Source of the DNA: an uncultured Sutterella sp.
Lineage (GTDB): Bacteria; Pseudomonadota; Gammaproteobacteria; Burkholderiales; Burkholderiaceae_F
Length of the DNA: 26,785 nt
Direction: 5' to 3'
Assembly (NCBI GenBank): GCA_934255515.1
Contig: CAKQON010000019.1
Coordinates: 1-26,785 of the forward strand
Part shown: one piece after another, positions 16,243 to 25,025 of the stretch
Position numbering within the stretch: position 1 is the first letter of the stretch
Layout: each line of letters opens with the position of its first letter
Notes under the pieces: model-generated
Told to the model about the DNA's origin: nothing
Seen by the model: only the letters and a program-made list of their open reading frames with translations
Database searches by the model: none
Translations under genes and position numbers: made by a program

Positions 16243-16262
16243 CCCGGACAATTCCGGATAAG
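16243..16262 (-). promoter_or_regulatory. Inverted repeat in the spy-like leader, shared with modA
   Basis: The plus-strand sequence CCCGGACAATTCCGGATAAG contains the palindrome CCGGA-CAAT-TCCGG. It lies 26-45 nt upstream of the ATG at 16217. It matches 18 of 20 positions of an element at the same distance from modA. Function unknown. Confidence 0.45.
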
Positions 16263-16410
16263 CGCGTTCTCAAGCGCGCCGTATCAGGGAAGCGCCTCTT
16301 GATGAGATGATTGTGCCCGAGCTCCTAGGAGAATCCTCTTACCAACCTTGACGGTCTGTAAGGAGCTTTTTCCTGCTCAAATATCCCGGAGCCGCAGGTT
16401 CCTCTGATTT

Positions 16411-16491
16411 GCGGGATCCGGATTCGTCGCGAATCCCGCATCGTACAGAGCTTCAGGAAGGGAATCCCGCCGCTCCGCGCTTCGGGATTCC
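16411..16491 (-). other. Tandem hairpins downstream of the sulfotransferase gene
   Basis: GCGGGAT (16411-16417) can pair with ATCCCGC (16433-16439), or alternatively GGATTCG (16420-16426) with CGAATCC (16430-16436). A second hairpin pairs GGAATCCC (16461-16468) with GGGATTCC (16484-16491). They lie 26-106 nt after the sulfotransferase stop and share a GGGATTC core. Without T tracts they look more like mRNA-stabilising or REP-like palindromes than intrinsic terminators. Nothing else stands out in the 299 bases between the two genes. Confidence 0.45.
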
Positions 16492-16516
16492 GGCTTCTCT
16501 CAACCCACAATAGTTT

Positions 16517-18325
16517 TTACTCTTTGAAGGCTTTAACGAGATCAATGGCAAGCGCGCGGTAGCCCATCGACCCGCGGATCTGCATTTCAAACACAGGATC
16601 CTTTCCGCCGCGGCGGAATTCCGTGAGAACAGGGTTCACGCCCTTCTTGTCCTGAACGCCGATCGATGCCCAGTAGACGAGAAGCGAATCCTTGTCGGCC
16701 TCATACTCGACCGAGGACGTAATGGCGCTGTAGAGCGCGTGCCCGCGGTTCTTGCCGTACTCCCAGATCTGCTCGACCGTTCCTTTCTTTTCGTCGATGC
16801 GGTACATCACCGCGCGGCTGTACTTTTTCCTCGGGTTTTCCGGCTGCTTGAAGGCGCGGCCGTCGCCGTTGTCGAAGACCGTCACGATGGAAACGCCCGG
16901 TTCGGAGAGTTCATCCACCTTCCAGCCCGTGTGCTGCGTCCAGGTCCAGTCGAAGTCGCCCTCGCACTTGCCGATGCGGCAGGGGATGGGCTTGCCGTCC
17001 TTATCGACCGGCGTCAGCACCTTCTCGCGGAGCTTCCCGTTCCAGCCGTTGGGCGCGCCCAGGATCCACTTCACTTCCTTGTCGCGTCCGATCTTGATCA
17101 CCGCGGACTGATGGCGCGAGGAGATGATGATGGAGTCGTCGGCCTTGTCGTAGTCGACGGAATTCACGTGCGCCCAGTTGCGCCCGGCCCCCGTGCCGGC
17201 AATGTCGCCGAAGGCGTGCTTGGCTTCAAGCCTCGCGAGCTGCTCGGCCGAAAGGGTCTTCCCCGACTGCTCGAGATCGACATTGAGGCAGACCGCGCCC
17301 TGGTCGATCGACTTGATGACGATGCTGCGGTTGGGGTCAAGAATTTCAAAGAGCCGCCAGTCGTCGACGACGCGGCCCGCGGCATCCACTTCCGCGATCA
17401 CGTCGCGCACCGTGTGCACGTGCGTGCCGTCGGCGCGCTTCAGATCCGCCGACGAAACGCGAAGGAAGTAGTGCCCGTCAGGCGCCGGAGCCATGGCATG
17501 GCTGAAGTCCGCATAGCCGTCCGGAAGCACGCGGTTGAAGATTTCGCGCCCCATCAGGTCGTACTTCACGTAGCGCTGGCCATACCCCCAGGTGAGCGCG
17601 CCGTCCTCATTCTGATGGAAACCCATCATGATGCCGGCCTTGTTGATGCTTCTCGGGTCGTAGATGGCCGAGGGTTGCATGTACCAGCGCACCTCGCCCT
17701 TCGTGTCGACGATGGCGTTCTGCGGGTAGTTGTTCCACTGAAGCGCGCCGCCCGTCGGGTTGTTCCAGACCGCGCGGCTGCCCTTGGGCGATTCGGGGAG
17801 CAGATTGTTGATGAGGTAGAGGCGGTCGCCGAAGCCCTTGGCGGCCGGGGTCACGATCTTCGTATCAAAGGTCTTGACGGGGCGGCCGTGTGTCCAAGAG
17901 GGATCGAGATACACGGGCGGCGTCCAGATGCGGTAGGTCTCCGTTTTTTCAACCGGCCCTTCAGTCGTCTTCTTCGTCCACTTCACCTCGATTTCATTCA
18001 GATATTCGGGATAAAGGCCGAAGACGGGGATGCCGCCGTAGGTGCGAAGCGCAGTCGGGCCCACATCGTAGGCGATTTCCGCGCCGCCCTTTTTGGGAAC
18101 GATGCGCACGTGAGCCTTGAGGAGCACTTCGCCGCCGTTGCGGATGACTGCCGTAAGGGGAGCGATGTCATAGGGATTCACGACGACTTCGCCGAGCTCG
18201 CCCTGCCGCTGAAAATTGACCTGGGTCCCGCTCGGACCGCCCACGGCGAGTACGGCCGAAGGCGCTGCGATCAGGAATGCGGCGCTCACGGCGCAGGCAA
18301 TGCGGCAAAGTTCATTTCGAGTCAT
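16517..18325 (-). CDS. Arylsulfate sulfotransferase (ASST)
   Basis: This periplasmic enzyme moves sulfuryl groups from phenolic sulfate esters to other phenols without PAPS. The 602-aa protein has a signal peptide (about 1-27) and then an N-terminal beta domain and a six-bladed propeller. Residues matching the E. coli active site are His276 (SHAMAP), His386 (NWAHVNS), Arg404 (SSRHQS) and His465 (WTQHTGW, the sulfurylated His). The 18- and 61-residue spacings fit His356-Arg374-His436 of the E. coli enzyme. Cys449 and Cys454 correspond to its single disulfide. In E. coli the dsbL and dsbI genes for that disulfide are adjacent, but here they are not. AGGAG precedes the ATG. In gut bacteria, likely substrates are host or dietary phenol sulfates (inference). 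Confidence 0.94.
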   Translation of the reverse strand: MTRNELCRIACAVSAAFLIAAPSAVLAVGGPSGTQVNFQRQGELGEVVVNPYDIAPLTAVIRNGGEVLLKAHVRIVPKKGGAEIAYDVGPTALRTYGGIPVFGLYPEYLNEIEVKWTKKTTEGPVEKTETYRIWTPPVYLDPSWTHGRPVKTFDTKIVTPAAKGFGDRLYLINNLLPESPKGSRAVWNNPTGGALQWNNYPQNAIVDTKGEVRWYMQPSAIYDPRSINKAGIMMGFHQNEDGALTWGYGQRYVKYDLMGREIFNRVLPDGYADFSHAMAPAPDGHYFLRVSSADLKRADGTHVHTVRDVIAEVDAAGRVVDDWRLFEILDPNRSIVIKSIDQGAVCLNVDLEQSGKTLSAEQLARLEAKHAFGDIAGTGAGRNWAHVNSVDYDKADDSIIISSRHQSAVIKIGRDKEVKWILGAPNGWNGKLREKVLTPVDKDGKPIPCRIGKCEGDFDWTWTQHTGWKVDELSEPGVSIVTVFDNGDGRAFKQPENPRKKYSRAVMYRIDEKKGTVEQIWEYGKNRGHALYSAITSSVEYEADKDSLLVYWASIGVQDKKGVNPVLTEFRRGGKDPVFEMQIRGSMGYRALAIDLVKAFKE

Positions 18326-20047
<1,722 letters not shown>

Positions 20048-20068
20048 TCTCTGAGCCGGGTTCCTTTC

Positions 20069-20092
20069 CGGAGCGCCCTGACAGGCGCTCCG
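20069..20092 (+). terminator. Hairpin directly after purB
   Basis: CGGAGCGCC (20069-20077) pairs perfectly with GGCGCTCCG (20084-20092) over a 6-nt loop, 22 nt after the purB stop. No T tract follows, so it may only slow or protect the transcript. A complete hairpin plus T tract lies beyond the intron. Confidence 0.5.
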
Positions 20093-20109
20093 AAGAGAAA
20101 CGCCTGATC

Positions 20110-20182
20110 GGGTAGGAGGCATGGGATTAGTTCCCATGCCGTCCTCCCACACCACCGTACGTACGGTTCCGTATACGGCGGT
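20110..20182 (-). ncRNA. Group II intron domains V and VI
   Basis: Domain V occupies 20151-20182: ACCGCCGTA pairs with TACGGTGGT (one G-U pair), with an inner stem TACG/CGTA, loop GAAC and a CG bulge. Domain VI occupies 20110-20148 and has a bulged A flanked by CCC and TCCT. These two form the catalytic heart and branch site of the ribozyme and fix the strand and 3' boundary of the intron. Confidence 0.88.
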
Positions 20183-20343
20183 TCCTAGTATCAAGGCTTA
20201 ACGGCCTAACATGCACTCCATTCCACTGGGGCCCCTGCCAGTCCAATCCAAGTCCATCCCTGCTTCTCAAGGAAGGCGTCGCCAAGGGCTAGGTGTAGTA
20301 TGGGACTACAAGCGACTCGCCAGTATTTCTTACTGGTGTTTGC

Positions 20344-21492
20344 TCATTCCCATGCTTTCTGCTTGTCGATACCTCGTTTCTTGAGAGTCTCGAACTTCGT
20401 ACGGATCTTCTTCCATCGCTTCCAGTAGATCATCCGGATCCTTCTCCGGATCCATTGGTCGATCCCCCTTGCCCAACCTTTGAACTGCGCCAGCTTATAG
20501 AAGTTGAACCTGCTAATGATGTACTTCCTCAGGTCGGTTGTATAGTCCTTTAGACTTTTCCCCGTCGTGCGCTGAGTCCGCTCCTCAACTGCCTTCTTAT
20601 ATTTGGCCCCTGTCTTCCGGTGTAGCCTCTGCAGGATGCGATGCTTTGCTCTGTCGTAATAGAACCCGTATCCAAGGAATTTCAACTCGCTGTTCGCGAT
20701 GTAGCAAACCTTGGTTTTGTCTCGGTTAACCTTCAACAGGAGCTTCTTCTCGATAAATTCTGTAATTGATGCGCACACTCGTTCTGCGGCCCTCTTTGTT
20801 TTGCAGAAGATCACCATGTCGTCTGCGTATCGGGAGTGCCTCAGTCCACGGGCTTCAATCTCCTTGTCGAGCAGAATGTTCGCCAGTATCGGCGAGAGCG
20901 GACCGCCCTGCGGCGCTCCTTTGTCCCGCTTTTCCACGTGTCCATTCTTCAGTTGCACGTCCGCTCTGAGAAATATATGGATGAGCGAGATGACTCTGCC
21001 ATCCTTGATTCTCTCGGAGATTATCTGCACCATTTTCGCGTGGTTGATCGTGTCAAAGAACTTCTCGAGGTCCATACCCACGACCCATCTGTATCCCTTG
21101 TCAGCCGCGTCCAGCACGTCATAGATCGCGTTGTGCGCTTTCTCGTTCGGCCTGAAACCGCGGCTTCGGGTGGAGAAAGTAGGATCGCAGTAGAAGCTGA
21201 GTACCTGTGCAATGGCCTGCTGAACCAGCCGGTCCTGCATGGTGGGGATGCCCAATTCTCTGAACTTGCCGGGTTCCTCCTTTGGAATTTCGGTACGCAG
21301 GACTGGAGAGGGGCGGTATGTCCCGGCCCGGATCGCTTCCGTGAGCTCGTGCGGGTGACGACAAATGTGTTGGCGGAGTTCATCCGTGCGCATTCCGTCT
21401 ACTCCCCGGGCGCCGTCGTTTCTCTCGACCCTGTCAAGGGCCTGGCTGAGGTTCCTGCGCTCGAGTATTAGCTCAGGTGTGATTCCATTCAT
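20344..21492 (-). CDS. Group II intron reverse transcriptase/maturase, interrupted by TGA
   Basis: The intron-encoded protein helps the intron RNA fold and copies it into DNA. RT motifs are in order: VDGM, IPKEEPGKFRELGIPTMQDRLVQQA, SRGFRPNEKAHNAI, VVGMDLEKFFDTINH, KGAPQGGPLSPILANILLD, the catalytic SRYADDMVIF, and FLGYGFYYD. A maturase domain with YWKRWKKIRTKFETLKKRGI follows. The frame stops at TGA (20344-20346) in KAWE-stop-ANTSKKYWRVACSPILH and would otherwise run to 20206-20208. Relatives have Trp there, so a TGG-to-TGA mutation removes about 45 C-terminal residues. No endonuclease domain is present. I chose ATG 21492. A GTG at 21552 would add 20 unconserved residues. Activity is doubtful because the lost part belongs to the maturase/DNA-binding region. 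Confidence 0.85.
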   Translation of the reverse strand: MNGITPELILERRNLSQALDRVERNDGARGVDGMRTDELRQHICRHPHELTEAIRAGTYRPSPVLRTEIPKEEPGKFRELGIPTMQDRLVQQAIAQVLSFYCDPTFSTRSRGFRPNEKAHNAIYDVLDAADKGYRWVVGMDLEKFFDTINHAKMVQIISERIKDGRVISLIHIFLRADVQLKNGHVEKRDKGAPQGGPLSPILANILLDKEIEARGLRHSRYADDMVIFCKTKRAAERVCASITEFIEKKLLLKVNRDKTKVCYIANSELKFLGYGFYYDRAKHRILQRLHRKTGAKYKKAVEERTQRTTGKSLKDYTTDLRKYIISRFNFYKLAQFKGWARGIDQWIRRRIRMIYWKRWKKIRTKFETLKKRGIDKQKAWE

Positions 21493-22020
21493 TGCGTTTG
21501 TCTGCGGAGTTTCTCTTTCCGTGAATCCCTTCCGGCACCCTCCTGCTTGCACGGCCGTTCGGACTTCCGTTCCTAATTGCTCGCGGGCAGGGTCTTATGT
21601 TTTCTAGGGTTGTTTCCTTCGGGTCCTCCGGAATCAATATCCATACTAAGTTCGGTCCTTCAGCTCGCCCTCCAGCGTGCCTGCTACGACCTCGGCTGAC
21701 TCCTCACGGCAAGCTTTACTCCGCGGCGGTAAACCGCGTCCGTGAGGCCTCCCCGGGTAAGAACGATTTCTTTCCCACCATGCACCTGCTTCATTTACGC
21801 CGGGAGGTCCGGGTAGTTGTTGGACCTTGTCTTCTGTTGCAGACTTATCCCCTCTCATGCGCCTGATGAAGTTTCTGTACGTCAGGTCAGTGGTTTGCCT
21901 CGGGCTTCTTTCAGATTCCGCCTCGCGACGGACACCCTTGCCTCTGGCTGTGAGCTTGGCACTACCTCCTGCTCATCGGGACTTTCACCCTATAGAAATC
22001 GCCCATGCCGGGCACACAGC

Positions 22021-22057
22021 AAAAAGGCAGGTCATCCTTCCCGGATGCCTGCCTTTT
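22021..22057. terminator. Bidirectional terminator of modC, originally also of purB
   Basis: GGCAGG (22026-22031) pairs with CCTGCC (22048-22053), and CATCC (22033-22037) with GGATG (22043-22047), around a TTCCC loop with one bulged T. TTTT follows on the plus strand, and on the minus strand the complement of AAAAA (22021-22025) follows. It ends modC on the minus strand. It once ended purB too, before the intron was inserted 3 nt beyond the minus-strand U tract. Confidence 0.9.
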
Positions 22058-22078
22058 CTCTTTCCGTTTATCTCAAAC

Positions 22079-23179
22079 TCAGGCGATGACGGCCGTAGCC
22101 TTCACAAGCGCCCAGACCGGGAGCCCCGGCCGCAGCCCGAGAGCTGCCGCCGATTCCCTCAGAATCCGAGCGAGAAGCACGTCCCTGCCGCCGCGGCTTC
22201 TGAGCTTCACGATCTGATAGGCATTCTCGGGTCCGCAGGGCTCGCCGATTTCCTCCACCGCTGCGGGAAGCGCATTGCGGATGGAAAGGTTTTCGGGCTT
22301 TTCGAGCGCAATGCTCACGTCCCTTGCGAGCACCCGGAGGCGAAGCTTTGCGTCTTTGGGGACATTCCCCGCGACCGCATCCAGAACCCAGCCGTCGGTA
22401 CGGATCATGGCGGAGCGCCATTCGGGCGAAATGCTTTCGACCGTGCCTTCGAGCACCACTGCCGCGCCTTCCTCCATATCCACGGGAAGCCTGACGTTCC
22501 CGAGCACGTCGGCAAGCGGCCCGAACGCCCGCACATGGCCCTCGGCCATCAGAACGAGATTGTCGGCAAGCCTTGCCATCTCGTCGGCCGAGTGCGTCAC
22601 GTAGAGAATCGGGACCTGGAGTTCATTCCTCAGCTTTTCGAGCCAGGGGAGAATTTCGCGCTTTCTCGCAAAGTCGAGCGCCGCGAGGGGCTCGTCCATG
22701 AGAAGAATGTCGGGCCTCAGGCAGAGCGCCCTTGCAATGGCGCAGCGCTGACGCTCTCCCCCGGAGAGTTCCGAAACTCGGCGCTTCAGAAGGTGCCCGA
22801 TGCCGAGAAGATCAACCGCTTCATCAAGGCGCTTTCTGCCGTCAGGCACCTTCGTGCGCTCGAGCCCGAAGGTGAGGTTCTTTTCAACATTCAGGTGCGC
22901 GAAGAGGCTCGCCTCCTGAAACACATAGCCGAGACTGCGCTCATAGGTCGGGCGGAAGATGCGCTTCTCGTCGTCCTGCCAGACTTCATTGCCGATCCGC
23001 ACGAGTCCCTCGGCGCGCTCAAGCCCCGCGACGCACCGCAGAACGGTTGTCTTCCCGCAGCCCGAGGGCCCGAAAAGCACCGTAATCCCCTCGCCCGGAA
23101 CCTTGATGTCCGCTTCCAGCGTGAAGCCCGTGCTGCGGGCAAGATGAAGGCGCACTTCGCCGAAATGTTCCTGAGTCAT
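22079..23179 (-). CDS. modC: Molybdate ABC transporter ATP-binding protein
   Basis: ModC powers molybdate (and tungstate) import with ModB and ModA. The 366-aa protein has Walker A GPSGCGKTT, a Q-loop in YVFQEASLF, the ABC signature LSGGERQRCAIARAL, Walker B ILLMDEPLAALD and the switch His in YVTHSADEM. A C-terminal TOBE/Mop-type domain (about 290-366) is rich in Val and Leu and typically binds oxyanion for regulation. I prefer the ATG at 23179 because GGGAGGG lies 9 nt upstream. An ATG at 23188 directly abuts that ribosome binding site. modB ends just upstream, and the terminator at 22021-22057 follows. Confidence 0.95.
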   Translation of the reverse strand: MTQEHFGEVRLHLARSTGFTLEADIKVPGEGITVLFGPSGCGKTTVLRCVAGLERAEGLVRIGNEVWQDDEKRIFRPTYERSLGYVFQEASLFAHLNVEKNLTFGLERTKVPDGRKRLDEAVDLLGIGHLLKRRVSELSGGERQRCAIARALCLRPDILLMDEPLAALDFARKREILPWLEKLRNELQVPILYVTHSADEMARLADNLVLMAEGHVRAFGPLADVLGNVRLPVDMEEGAAVVLEGTVESISPEWRSAMIRTDGWVLDAVAGNVPKDAKLRLRVLARDVSIALEKPENLSIRNALPAAVEEIGEPCGPENAYQIVKLRSRGGRDVLLARILRESAAALGLRPGLPVWALVKATAVIA

Positions 23180-23196
23180 GCTGCGCATCCCTCCCG

Positions 23197-23889
23197 TCAG
23201 GCCTCTGCCGTTCTCTTGTTGAGAAGATTAAGCGTCATGAGGACGATGAAGCTGAAGATGAGCATGCCGCCTGCAAGCACATGCGCCTTCGAGTATTCCA
23301 TCGCCTCAACATAGGTGTAGATCTCGGTTGAGACCACCTGAGTCTTTCCGGGAATATTGCCGCCGATCATCAGCACGACGCCGAATTCGCCGATAGTGTG
23401 GGCAAAAGTCATGAGGACGCCTGTGATGACTCCGGGGCGCGCGAGCGGCATTACCACATGGAGGAAAGCGTCGAGCGGCCGGCAGCGGAGCGTCGCCGCC
23501 ACTTCCATGGGGCGGTCGCCGATGCCTTCAAAGGCAGTGACGAGAGGCTGCACCATGAAGGGCAGCGAATAAACGACCGAACCGATGACGAGGCCGGGGA
23601 AGCTGAAGTTGAGGACGCCGAGACCGAGGGACTCCGTGAGGGCTCCGAGAGGTCCGTGGGGTCCGAGCGCCACGAGAATGTAGAAGCCCAGAACGGAAGG
23701 TGGCAGCACGAGCGGGAGCGTCACGACGGCATTCACCGCCGAACACCAGCGGCTCCTTGCGCGCGCAAGCCACCAAGCGAGCGGGAGGCCCAGCACAAGA
23801 AGTATGCAGGTTGTAACAAAGGCGAGCTCGAGCGAGAGCGCGACCGGCTCGAGGGAAATGCCGTCAACGAGGTCCAGAAACCATTCCAC
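23197..23889 (-). CDS. modB: Molybdate ABC transporter permease
   Basis: ModB is the inner-membrane channel subunit of the molybdate importer. The 230-aa protein has about five to six membrane helices. The LPLVLPPSVLGFYIL segment and the cytoplasmic coupling loop EVAATLRCRPLDAFLHVVMPLARPGVITG (EAA motif, contacts ModC) are characteristic. The start is a GTG at 23889 with GAGGGG 8 nt upstream. An in-frame ATG five bases downstream does not exist, since the nearby ATG at 23884 is in another frame. modC begins within 20 nt of its stop, so the two are cotranscribed. It is separated from modA by 171 nt that contain two hairpins. Confidence 0.95.
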   Translation of the reverse strand: MEWFLDLVDGISLEPVALSLELAFVTTCILLVLGLPLAWWLARARSRWCSAVNAVVTLPLVLPPSVLGFYILVALGPHGPLGALTESLGLGVLNFSFPGLVIGSVVYSLPFMVQPLVTAFEGIGDRPMEVAATLRCRPLDAFLHVVMPLARPGVITGVLMTFAHTIGEFGVVLMIGGNIPGKTQVVSTEIYTYVEAMEYSKAHVLAGGMLIFSFIVLMTLNLLNKRTAEA

Positions 23890-23923
23890 GATTTGAGCCC
23901 CTCAGTGATCCGGGCAGACAATG

Positions 23924-23985
23924 AGCCGAAAGCGGCTTCCCGGAATAATGAAAAGCCGGAGAGAGCTTGGGAAAGCCCCCTCCGG
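23924..23985 (-). other. Intercistronic hairpins between modA and modB
   Basis: On the minus strand a long stem (CCGGAG/CTCCGG, then G-U and GCTT/AAGC pairs, loop TCCC; 23956-23985) is followed by CTTTTC. A second small stem (AGCCG/CGGCT, loop AAAG) lies at 23924-23937. In ABC operons such stems commonly give more binding protein than membrane subunits, by partial termination or mRNA protection. That role is an inference here. Confidence 0.5.
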
Positions 23986-24060
23986 GTAAAGTAGGCGTCC
24001 GTCTCAAGAACGCTGAAAACTGTACCTCCGACAAATCAGCTTGCCGGAGAAATCAAAAGG

Positions 24061-24825
24061 TTACTTCGCCGTGCCGTAGCCGTAGGCGGTACGAACATCG
24101 GTCGCTTCCTTGCTTTCCTTCAGGAACTTGAGGAAGCGCCTGGCGCCTTCGTTCTTTTCACCGGCCTTGAGAAGCACCGCATCCTGCTTGATTTCGCCGT
24201 AGAGCTCCTGCGGGATCACGTAGCCGGAACCGGAGGTGAACTTGCCGCCCTTGAAGCACTGCGAGAGGGCGATGAAGCCCGCTTCGGCGTTGCTCGTCTT
24301 CACGAACTGGAAGGTCTTGCCGATGTTGTCGCCGAGAACCGTCTTCGGCTCAGCAGCCTTTTCGAGGCCGAGAGACTTGAGCGTCTGGTAGGCGGCTTCG
24401 CCGTAAGGAGCGAGCTTCGGATTGGCGATGGCCACATGCTTCACGGCAGCGGAATTGATCACGGAAGCAACGTCGTTCTTCACGAGGTTCGCGTCGGACG
24501 ACCAGAGAACGAGCTTGCCCACCGCATAGGTGTAGGAAGTGCCGGCCACGCCGTAGCCTTCCTTGATGGCCTTGGCCGGCGTCTTCGCGTCGGCGGCAAG
24601 GAGAACATCAAAGGGAGCGCCGTTCTTGATCTGTGCGTAGAAAGCACCCGTAGCGCCGAAGGAAAGAACGAGCTTGTCGCCCGTCGCCTTTTCATAGATC
24701 GGCTGAAGATCCTTCGCCGGGGCGGTGAAGTTGGCGGCAACCGCCACATGAACTTCCTCAGCGCTCACGGCAAAAGCAGCGGAGGCAACGATGGCGGCAG
24801 CGGCCGCAAGAACAAACTTCTTCAT
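24061..24825 (-). CDS. modA: Molybdate-binding periplasmic protein
   Basis: ModA captures molybdate or tungstate in the periplasm and delivers it to ModBC. The 254-aa protein has a signal peptide (cleavage after about residue 22, VSA) and the mature start EEVHVAVAANFTAPAKDL typical of ModA. It continues with LSFGATGAFYAQIKNGAPFDVLLAADAKTP, in which Ser and Thr hydroxyls bind the oxyanion. It also has IANPKLAPYGEAAYQTL and FVKTSNAEAGFIALSQ. The start is clear. Upstream are a shared inverted repeat (24856-24875) and two ModE-like operators, so it should be repressed when molybdate is plentiful. It leads the modABC operon. Confidence 0.96.
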   Translation of the reverse strand: MKKFVLAAAAAIVASAAFAVSAEEVHVAVAANFTAPAKDLQPIYEKATGDKLVLSFGATGAFYAQIKNGAPFDVLLAADAKTPAKAIKEGYGVAGTSYTYAVGKLVLWSSDANLVKNDVASVINSAAVKHVAIANPKLAPYGEAAYQTLKSLGLEKAAEPKTVLGDNIGKTFQFVKTSNAEAGFIALSQCFKGGKFTSGSGYVIPQELYGEIKQDAVLLKAGEKNEGARRFLKFLKESKEATDVRTAYGYGTAK

Positions 24826-24855
24826 TGGATTCTCTTCTTAAGAAATCGGGGGCCT

Positions 24856-24875
24856 CCCGGACAAAGCCGGATAAG
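24856..24875 (-). promoter_or_regulatory. Inverted repeat in the modA leader, shared with the spy-like gene
   Basis: The plus-strand sequence CCCGGACAAAGCCGGATAAG has CCGG-ACAAAG-CCGG symmetry and lies 31-50 nt upstream of the modA ATG. It differs at only two positions from the element before the Spy-like gene. It could be an RNA hairpin or a protein site. Confidence 0.45.
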
Positions 24876-24925
24876 ACCGCGGATGCATGAAAGCACCGGG
24901 CGCCGGGAAACTGAAAGCGACGAAA

Positions 24926-24973
24926 CGTTATTCAATTATGAAACAGCGTTCGTTATTCATTTGCAGAATAGCG
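24926..24973 (-). promoter_or_regulatory. Two tandem ModE-type operators in the modA-modE intergenic region
   Basis: CGTTATTC-N7-GAATAGCG (24951-24973) is a near-perfect inverted repeat of the ModE operator type. A weaker copy, CGTTATTC-N7-AAACAGCG (24926-24948), begins 25 bp before it. Both lie 100-150 nt upstream of modA and 50-100 nt upstream of modE. ModE bound to molybdate would be expected to repress modABC here and may also regulate modE itself. Confidence 0.7.
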
Positions 24974-25025
24974 ATGTTGTGACAGATAATCAAGTTCCTC
25001 TGCAACCCGTTTTCTGGATTCCGAT

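Larger units (their letters stand above)
20107..22017 (-). mobile_element. Complete group II intron, class C-like target site
   Basis: The 5' end reads GTGTGCCCGGCATGGGCGAT (22017 downward), matching the GUGYG consensus. Near the 3' end a 32-nt domain V (20151-20182) has a nine-pair lower stem, a two-nt CG bulge and a CGC triad. Domain VI (20110-20148) has a single bulged A at 20113, seven nt from the last intron base, the expected branch point. The intron ends in AT. The RT gene (20344-21492) lies in the domain IV position, and 21553-22017 is mostly domains I-III. The 5' exon ends in a terminator stem followed by TTTTTGCT, the kind of target used by class C introns. Length 1911 nt. The RNA core looks intact, but the maturase carries a nonsense codon. 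Confidence 0.9.

Noticed and set aside
20344..20346. TGA in the maturase as a selenocysteine codon
   Set aside because: No SECIS-like stem is evident, the homologous residue is Trp, and TGA is a normal stop in this genome (for example murI, purK).
21827..23314. Plus-strand open frame of 495 codons across the intron 5' end, modC and part of modB
   Set aside because: It spans unrelated genes and has no motifs, while modC and modB are clear on the other strand.
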